A DNA stretch of 64,000 bases from positions 36,019,473 through 36,083,472 of the forward strand of contig NC_063449.1 in NCBI RefSeq assembly GCF_020379485.1, given 5' to 3'. Shown in pieces: positions 56,165 to 64,000 of this stretch. The translations under genes and the position numbers were made by a program. The notes beneath the pieces were generated by a model. That model was not told the origin of the DNA. It saw only the letters and a program-made list of their open reading frames with translations, and searched no databases. The first letter of the stretch is position 1; the number at the start of each line of letters is the position of its first letter. The stretch comes from Brassica napus. Taxonomy: Eukaryota; Streptophyta; Magnoliopsida; Brassicales; Brassicaceae.

Positions 56165-56953
56165 TATTATATATTAAAACAGAAGTCACAACCTTGATTC
56201 ATGTGTGATTTTTTAAAAAATGAACTTAATGGACCTATTACTAGAAAGTTATGTTACATTTAATCTCTAATCTTATCATTTAAATTTTAGATCTAACATA
56301 AATTTATATTGGACTATCAATAATTGGATTTAAACAATAGATGATCCATTGGATTTATAGATAGTATAAATTAAATAGATATAATTTAATGTTGTAATAC
56401 TATACCTCCATATGTTAATTATTTAAATAATTGTCGATGTTAACTTTTAAAATTATAAAGATTTTTTTTAATAACAAAAATCATATTATCTAACAATGAT
56501 TAATTTTTACTACCTTAAACCAATGAAAACAAATTTTAAACTATATAGTTTATTTTAAAAATTAAGCAAAAACTAAATTTTTAATTATTTATTCGATAAT
56601 ATAAATCTATGAAGCGAAAAGTTTAATTTTTTAAAAACTTTTTAATTTTGTGAAATGTTACAATATCTTTGAATATGACAACAAAACAATATTTTACTAA
56701 TCTTTATATATATAGTTGCGATTTTAATAATGAAATAATAATCCAAAAATATATTTATAGAATAAGATACAAATACATGTGAAAGTTTGAAACAATCTAT
56801 TCAATGAAAAAATATACCGTAAACTTATTATGTTTTAAAAATTGATAGATACATATATATTATAATATATACCAATTTAGAATTGAAAACAAAATATTTA
56901 TATAAAAACAAATGAAAATAAAAACTAACGCGGTTGCACGGGTCGAGATCTAG
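56160..56953 (+). mobile_element. Non-autonomous Helitron (about 794 bp) abutting the previous one
   Basis: 5' end TCTAGTATTATATATTAAAA shares its first bases with the CTAG of the preceding Helitron. 3' end AACGCGGTTGCACGGGTC then GAGATCTAG ending at 56953 before T. It lacks the MITEs present in its relatives and serves as the empty-site comparison for both. Confidence 0.8.
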
Positions 56954-58008
56954 TTTGTCTTATTAATGGTATATGTTTAGGTTGGAAAAAACTTATCAAT
57001 GTTCAATGTTGTAACAAACAAACCATATAAAATCATATATTGTAAATATGCCTCAGAATATTTCTTGTTATGCCGCCTGATCTTAAGCATACGACAATAT
57101 TATTTTGATATATGGGCTTTGGTCATAACTCGTAAACAAATAAAGGCCCATATCAACGTAAACAAACATAGAGAGACCTACCACACACAAGAAAAACAAT
57201 GGCTTTTGATCGGTAATTTTGCGGAATGACGTATGAAACGCCATTCCATAAATATTTTACCAATCAACAAAATATTGCGGAATGAAAAAAAATGCTTTGC
57301 TGACAAAAATGTCAAGAGAGATTCCATTAATTGGAAAAGTGAAATTAGTAGATTACGAAGAAAAAATTTACAAAATCAACATTTTCATATTAATAAATTA
57401 TATGCTACTACTATCTTAAAATTTAAAATACATAGCAATAATTTTTTAATAATAAATAGTTATGTCGTAAAAAAATTTATAATATAATTTGTATATTATT
57501 AAATGTCAATATATTATTAAAACGTATTGAAAGATAAACTACATATTTATAATAAGAACTAAAATATTTTTAAATAAATTTTAATTATTTTCACATTTTG
57601 CAATAACTAGTTTAATTATTGATATTTGTTTATTATAACAAATTGAATACCATATAAAATAGTTTAATATGTATTCCACCATTTGGTAAATTTTAAATTT
57701 TTTTGCGGTTTAATTATTTTTTTTCCGCAGCTTAACTATTTTGTCCGCGATTAAGCGATGGTTGCCAATTGGAGCCAAAGTTGACATCATTTTCGTATTT
57801 TCTTTCAGCAAAAGATTTGCCAATGTCTGCTTCGTTCTCAACCGGAAACGGCGGGTCGCCTCCACCTGACAGAACATGTTGATCCGTTTATTAGATTCAG
57901 CATTTTATGTTTTCTCAATTTTAAGAAGTCTTCTCGTTTCGTTTTGTTATAATTTTTTTTGACCCAAAAAGATATTTTTCTCGAAAGCTTTAAATCTCTT
58001 ACTAATTT
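56954..58008. other. AT-rich spacer, no gene recognised
   Basis: The plus frames at 56999-57229 and 57233-57487 are AT-driven chance frames without domain similarity. Confidence 0.55.
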
Positions 58009-58023
58009 TATACGGACTAAATT

Positions 58024-58192
58024 GTTTTTTTGGTAACTCTGGTATCTGGGCAGCCATATTCCCAACTATTCCCCCTTAGAAGGTCCAGCGTCCCAACGGA
58101 ATGGATGTTAAATCCGCTGTGGCCGGGGCTCGAAGTCGTGATGGCGGGCACCTCAGCCGAGGTTCCTATACCACCAGACCACGAGGCCCGGT
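58024..58192 (-). mobile_element. tRNA-derived SINE (169 bp) with 15-bp target duplication
   Basis: The minus strand begins near AACCGGGCCTCGTGGTCTGG, with an A-box-like GTGGTCTGGTGG and a B-box-like ACTTCGAGCCCC about 55 bases later, and ends in a short A-run (58024-58031). The flanks TATACGGACTAAATT (58009-58023) and TATACAGACTAAATT (58193-58207) are a target duplication with one mismatch. Confidence 0.85.
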
Positions 58193-58207
58193 TATACAGA
58201 CTAAATT

Positions 58208-58513
58208 TTTATAAAACTTCAGGCTTTTAAGAGGACGCTAGACCCTTTCCATTTTCCTTAAGATTTTTAGTGGAGGGTATATGAAGTTTTAAGTTTCAAG
58301 TAGTTTATGTTTCAGTAAATCTTTAATCTACTCTATTGGAATATCTTATAAGCTGATAAAAAAAAGAATATCGTATGAATGTTAAGCTTTTAACATTTTT
58401 ATATAGGGCTTAAGCTTCAAGTGGGCTCTGTTTCTATAAAACTTTAATCTTATCATATTCAGATTTCTTATAAAGGTTAAATTTTTAAGGGGACATTAGA
58501 CCATTTCATCTAA
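58208..58513. repeat. Tandem repeat of about 107 bp, segment 1
   Basis: Degenerate units built around TTTTAAGAGGACGCTAGACC, GCTTAAGCTTCAAG, TCTGTTTCTATAAA and TTTCTTATAAAGGTTAA. The last unit is cut at CCATTTCATCTAA by a Helitron and resumes at 62286. Confidence 0.8.
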
Positions 58514-58597
58514 TCTATTAAAATAGGAGTACATTTTGTACTTAATCCTGAGTTTTACTCAATATTTACCATTCCATGCCACTCCTTTTAATTAAGA

Positions 58598-58873
58598 CTA
58601 GGATAAGACCCGCGCCTTGCGCGGAATTAAGTTATTATTTTTATTATATTTTGGAGAATGAAACAATAGTTTGGCTTCATTTGGATTAGGGGTGTTCAAT
58701 CCAGATATCATATTGGTTTCGGTTCGGTTCGGTTTTTTTCGGTATTTTGGTTAGTAAAATATAACTACTATTCTAAATCCATATTTACTTTGACTTTAAT
58801 CTTTCACATACTTTTGAAAGATTTCAACTGGACAACTAAATTGATCAGCCAATCTTGTTGCTTTAAATCATTA

Positions 58874-58909
<36 letters not shown>

Positions 58910-60882
58910 TAGTTTGAATATTTATTAAATAAAAAATCATATGCGTTATATTTTATGATCATTTGTAACTTATTATAACAAAAAAAATAATCTATTGATC
59001 ACAAAATTTTCAGAGTGAGAATCTTCAAATTTCTAATAATATATAGACGTTTTTAAAAATTCAAAATATAACATATAAGAAAAAATATAAATGTTTTTAT
59101 TATATATTTAATGTGATTTTTTAATATCTTTTAATAATATAAAATTAAAAAAAAAGAACTAAGATACCAAAATTGTTATCAAATATTTATTATTCATAAT
59201 AATTAATTTTCATATATACGTTAATCATATTAGGTAATTTCGTAGCTTCTAATTAAGGAAAGTGCAAAAACAAAATTTGGTAGATTATTTATCAATTCGA
59301 ATATTCGATAGTTAGTTTAATAAAAAATATAATGTAAGTTAAGATGGACCAACCTATTTTTTTAAGAATAGTATATTTTATATAGTCATTTATTAAATGA
59401 GAATTTATAATCATACAGTTCTATGATCATTCATATCGTTTTATAACTGAATATTTAAATCAACGATAACAAAATTTTCAATGTGAAATCTTTAATAAGT
59501 TTATAATTTATAAATGTTTTTGAAAATTCATTGAAAGTTTTAATATTAAAATATTTATGTAATCTTATGGTATATAGTTTAATCTATATATATATATATA
59601 TGTTTTATTATTAAATGATATTTTTTACTCATATGGTTTTAAATCATGTGTATCTTCTTATAATATTAAATAAAAGTTCATATTAATACAATTTTATGAT
59701 CATTTGTAACTTATTATGACAAAAAAAATAATCTATTGATCACAAAATTTTAAGAGTGGAGATCTTCAAATTTCTAATAATTTATAGACGTTTTGAAAAA
59801 TTCAAAATATAACATATAAAAAAAATAGAATTTTTTTATTATATATTTAATGTGATTTTTAATATCTTTTAATAATATAAAATTTTAAAAAAGAACTAAG
59901 ATACAAAAATTGTTATCAAATATTTATTATTCATAATAATTAATTTTCACATATATGTTAATCATATTAGGTAATTTCGTAGCTTTTATTTAAGGAAAGT
60001 GCAAAACATTTTTTGGTACATTATTTATCAATTCGATAGTTAGTTTAATAAAAAGTGTAATATAAGTTAAGAAGGACCAACCTATTTTTCTAAGAATAGT
60101 ATATTTTATATAGTTATTTATTAAATAAGAATTTATAATCATACGGTTCTATGATCATTCATATCATTTTATAACAAAATATTTAAATCATCGATGACAA
60201 AATTTTCAATCTGAAATCTTTAATAAGTTTATAATTTATAAATGTTCTTGAAAATTCATTGAAAGTTTTAATATTAAAATATTTATGTAATCTTATGGTA
60301 TATAGTGTTTAATCTATATATATATATATTTATTTTATTATTAAATGATATTTTTTCCTATATGGTTTTAAAATCATGTGTATCTTCTTATAATAAAAAT
60401 GTTAAACCATTGATCATTAATTTTTAACATAATAATTTTAATAGTTTTAGTCATTTATTGTCGTTTTTAAAAATTCAAAATATAACATATACGAAAAAAT
60501 CTAAATTTTACTTTTATAGCTAATTTGATTGTTTAATTTATTTTAATAATATAAAATTAAACAAAAAATGATGGAGGAGATATAAATTGTTATCAAATCT
60601 TTATTATTAAAATCATTAATTGTCATATATATATTAGTCATTTATGGTAATTCCGTAGGTTTTATTTAAGGAAAGAAAATAGCATATCATATCATTATAT
60701 CATATAGTTTGACCAACTTATGTATCTAACAACATATAAAAATCGAATGTGGACCTACTTATTTTTCAATTGAATGTAATTGACTACCTAATTGAGTGCC
60801 ACCTATGCATTGGGGCCTATTTTAATTAATACAAAATTGAGGTTACATCTTTTCAAATGTTTCTCAATTAATATATAGGGGA
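58598..60882 (-). mobile_element. Nested minus-strand Helitron (2,285 bp)
   Basis: The minus strand begins TCCCCTATATATTAATTGAG at 60882 after A and ends with the CCGCGCAAGGCGCG hairpin and CTAG at 58598 before T. The 3' end is almost the same as that of the Helitron in PIN3 intron 3. It is enlarged by an internal tandem duplication. Confidence 0.82.
58930..60411. repeat. 741-bp tandem duplication inside the Helitron
   Basis: The sequence from about 58930 to 59670 repeats at about 59671-60411 with moderate divergence (for example GATCATTTGTAAC at 58957 and 59698). A partial third copy seems to start after it. Confidence 0.85.
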
Positions 60883-62285
60883 TTATCTAATTAAATATAA
60901 CACATACACAAATAATATTTATTATCTTGCCATGCAAATCCAAAACGTGATTCTCTAACATATATTTCGCTTTAATTAACTACATTGCCATATAAATCAA
61001 AAACGTATTTATTATCTTGCCATATATTTCGCTATTATTAAAACTATATTGCCATGTAAATCTAAAACACGATTAATACTTTATTATCATCTAAATAAAC
61101 TACATTGCCATTATTATTTTTCAAATATATAGATCACGTAGATCCTATGTGTGATTACTCCTAAATACCATTCCAATTTTTTAAATTTAAAAAATCTTCA
61201 GGTACAAATAAATAATCCATTTTTAAAATTTACAATAACTAACTGAAAAAATATTATAATTTTGTATGTGAGTAACATAAATTCGACATAAACGAAAATT
61301 TCGAATAAAATTTTGTATTACTAGCTGTTTTATACGAACTAAAAAACATTTAATACACATATTAATATATAAAATCAATATGACTCCTTTTTAATATTTG
61401 AACATATATTTTTGTCAAAAAATAAGTTGTCCATTTATAATATAGATATAATTACTAATTTTAACATTTAAAATAGAGAAATTTCTAATAATAGCCCGTT
61501 TTAGTTTTTCTATAATTGTCTGTTTTAGTTTTTACTAATACATGTAAAATAGAGAAATTTCCTATATTAATTTATATTTATATATTAAAAACCACTGAAG
61601 AGTCTTTTTTACCTCCTTTAAACAATATTCTCTCAAGTGTCTTTTAATCTTTTTCTTCTTTGAAGACATTTTGGTGATAAAAACTTAAAAAAATGATATT
61701 GAGAAAATTACCTTTTTAAATATTAGGGTTTGAGCACAATATAAAATTAGTAGAAACAAAAAATAATTATTATACTTGAATGTATTAGTAATCATTTATT
61801 TGTGATACTAATACATTCAATACGATAATAATCAAACAATAATCTAATATTGTTTGATCACAGTTAATAAAATCCAGTAATTACCAATAGTTTATAAGGT
61901 AACAATGATTTTACAAGTTAAAATAAATAGCCGCATCGGCGCGCAGGTCAAATAGATCAGATATGAACTTTATATATATATATATAAATCAAAATATTTG
62001 GAATGTAATTTAATAAAACTTAAAAAGTATATCTAGATCTCTAATATTTACATTTTGTTGTTTAATATATCAAAATAAATTGAATAAAAGTCCGAAGAAC
62101 GTGAAAACAAAATTTCTAATAATTTGGAAGCTAAACATATTGAACATGATACACAAATGTCAAAACTAAATAACATATTAATCTACAACATGAACACAAA
62201 AGACCAAGTTGATAACATTACCAGAAATTAGAATATATAAGAACAAAAAATAAATACCCGTGCGGGCGCAGGGGTCAAGCTCTAG

Positions 62286-62618
62286 TATGGGTTTAAGTTT
62301 CAAGCGGACTCTCTTTCTAAAAAAGGTTTACTCCTATTTTACTGAGATTAATTATAAAGTTTAAGCTTTTAAAAGGACGTTGGAGTCTTTCGTTTGAAGC
62401 TCTCTGTTTTGTAAAGCTTTAATTTTACTTTGTTTGGATTTCTTATAAAGGTTAAACTCTTAAGAGGACGATGGATACCCTTTTATATGAGACTTAACCT
62501 TCAAGCAGATTATGTTTATGTAACGGTTTAATCTTATCCTACTAGAATTTATTATAAAGGTAAAGCTTTTAATAAGACGATGGACCCTTTCATATGGGCT
62601 TAAGCTTCACGCGGAATA
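62286..62618. repeat. Tandem repeat of about 107 bp, segment 2
   Basis: Three units, marked by AGGACGTTGG (about 62372), AGGACGATGG (62465) and AGACGATGG (62575). The segment ends at GCGGAATA where another Helitron is inserted. Confidence 0.82.
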
Positions 62619-63627
62619 TCCATATACAACATTTGACGTAGCCATGTGTCGTCACCACAATAATTTTTAGAATCTCTAAAAAAATATGTTGGTCCATCTA
62701 AATATATAATAAGTATTTTATTAAACTAACCATAAATTAATTATTAATATTCTTCATTCTTTCCATAAATAAAAATTGCGGAATTGCCTAATATGGTTAA
62801 AGTATATATGACAATTTATGATTTTGAATAATAAAGATTTGATAAAAAATAGTGTATTTTCTATCATTTATTCAATTTTAACTTATTAAAATAAATTAAA
62901 AAACTACGTAACCATATAATAAAATTTAGATTTTTCCGTCTATGTGGTTTTTTGAATTTTTAAAAATGACTATAAATTACTAAAACTGTTAAAAATCTCA
63001 CATTTTGTGAACCATGGTTTAATTTTTTTTTATGACAAAGTATAAATGATTACAAAATCATATAAGTATAAAGAATCATTTAATAAATATTAAGAATAAA
63101 TAAATATATATATCGTTTAAATTAACTATATACCATATAAAATACATAAATATTTAAATTTTGAAGTTTTATTTGAACAATTTTTTTGATAAAAGCTTTC
63201 GACAAATATTGACAGCTTAATAGTTAAATTTTAAATTTTGCATTGATTTTTTTTAAAAAATTATAAATTGCAAAACTATTAAACATTACACAATGAAAAA
63301 AAATGTTATCAGTGATTCAAAGTTATTTTATAAGAAGATACAAATGATCAAAAAATATGAGTAGAAAAAATGATTTAATAAATATCAATATTAAAAATAT
63401 ATTATATATCTATGTAAATATCATTTAAATTTAAATATAGACCACATAAAATAAAAAATGTGTTTGGATTAATAAAATTTATTTATGTGTTTGCATCAAT
63501 TTTATAATATACGAAATAGTCACTGATTTTTAAATATTTAATATATATTTATTATTTCATAATGTGTAAAAAAAATATAATACGTAAAAGTAACTTATAT
63601 ATAATGTTTGCGCGGGTCTTAATATAG
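62619..63627 (+). mobile_element. Helitron inserted into the satellite (1,009 bp)
   Basis: 5' end TCCATATACAACATTTGACG at 62619 after A. The 3' end GCGCGGGTCTTAATATAG has ATAG in place of CTAG and a weak hairpin, then T. The satellite unit continues at 63628. No coding capacity. Confidence 0.75.
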
Positions 63628-64000
63628 TGTTTTTGTAAAGCTTTAATTTTACCATATTTTGAATTTTATAAATGTTAAGTTTTTAAGAGGACGCTGGACC
63701 CTTTTATATGAGGCTTAATCTTCAAATTGAACTATATTTACGTAAAGTTGTAATATTACACTATTCAGATTTCTTATAAAGGTTAACCTTTTAAGAGGAC
63801 GCTAGACCCTTTCATATGGTGTTTAAGCTTTAAGCGGACTCTGTTTCTGTAAAGGTTTAATCTTATCCTATTGGGATTTATTATAAAGCTTAAGCTTTAA
63901 AGGACTCTGAATCCTTTCATAGGAGCTTAAACTTCAAACGGATTCGGTTTCTATAAAGTTTCAATCTTACTCTATTGGAATTCTTACAAAGCTTAAGCTT
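63628..64000. repeat. Tandem repeat of about 107 bp, segment 3 (continues past window)
   Basis: The GTAAAG or ATAAAG landmark recurs at about 63636, 63742, 63849 and 63955, giving a period near 107. Units share CCCTTTCATATGG and TTAAGCTT motifs. Confidence 0.85.

Larger units (their letters stand above)
58514..62285 (+). mobile_element. Helitron inserted into the satellite, itself holding another Helitron
   Basis: 5' end TCTATTAAAATAGGAGTAC at 58514 after A. 3' end with a GC-rich hairpin (CCCGTGCGGGCGCAGGGG) and CTAG at 62282-62285 before T. The satellite unit broken at 58513 continues at 62286. It contains the minus-strand Helitron 58598-60882. A decayed 3'-like GC patch also lies at 61931-61950. 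No transposase. Confidence 0.75.

Noticed and set aside
61931..61950. Separate Helitron ending at the GC-rich patch CCGCATCGGCGCGCAGG
   Set aside because: No CTAG (reads AATAGATCAG) and no matching 5' end; may be a decayed end within 58514-62285, noted there only.

Overview
The window is plant nuclear DNA from the mustard family (Brassicaceae), most likely a Brassica/Raphanus-type genome. The evidence is two split genes with close Arabidopsis thaliana relatives in conserved order, a PIN3-type auxin efflux carrier (27047-30913, minus) and an ATHB18-type HD-Zip II transcription factor (39151-42820, minus), set in AT-rich DNA full of transposons of families typical of this clade. From memory, Arabidopsis PIN3 and HB18 lie two locus numbers apart on chromosome 1 (AT1G70940 and AT1G70920), so this looks like that syntenic block enlarged by mobile DNA. 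There are no prokaryotic operons, rRNA genes or CRISPR arrays.

Layout. 1-13744: an Athila-type Ty3/gypsy element with nearly identical LTRs, a gag-pol reading frame broken by one frameshift near its end, and a downstream ATHILA ORF-1/env-position gene with its own leader and intron. 13745-15020: an inverted, truncated LTR of a related Athila. 15021-17456: the 3' part of a Ty1/copia element whose coding sequence that LTR interrupts. 17457-21268: AT-rich spacer with one tiny retroposon. 21269-25980: a complete minus-strand copia element (5-bp target duplication AAATC) with a decayed integrase and a striking hairpin-forming minisatellite in its 3' untranslated region. 27047-31085: PIN3 and its promoter, with a Helitron in intron 3. 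31086-39150: spacer with a 948-bp non-LTR retroposon, three hAT MITEs in 1.9 kb and small A-rich insertions. 39151-42820: HB18, whose last intron has grown to 2.8 kb. About 43120-47900: a PIF/Harbinger DNA transposon just upstream of HB18, with a Myb-like gene, an unrecognised acidic ORF and a broken transposase. 47900-57000: Helitrons, some abutting or holding Stowaway MITEs, around an HMG-CoA reductase pseudogene. 58024-64000: a tRNA-derived SINE and a tandem repeat of about 107 bp split by two Helitron insertions, one of which holds another Helitron.

The two host genes act in separate processes (polar auxin transport; transcriptional repression), and their proximity reflects ancestral order, not an operon. 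Most of the rest is a layered record of insertions, and target-site duplications or A^T junctions date several layers relative to each other. The observations most worth pursuing are the hairpin minisatellite with paired stem changes (21681-22028), the Athila GAGCGAC clusters shared by the LTR and the env-position leader, and the satellite whose register is restored when the Helitrons are mentally removed. All calls come from reading the sequence; no database search was possible.
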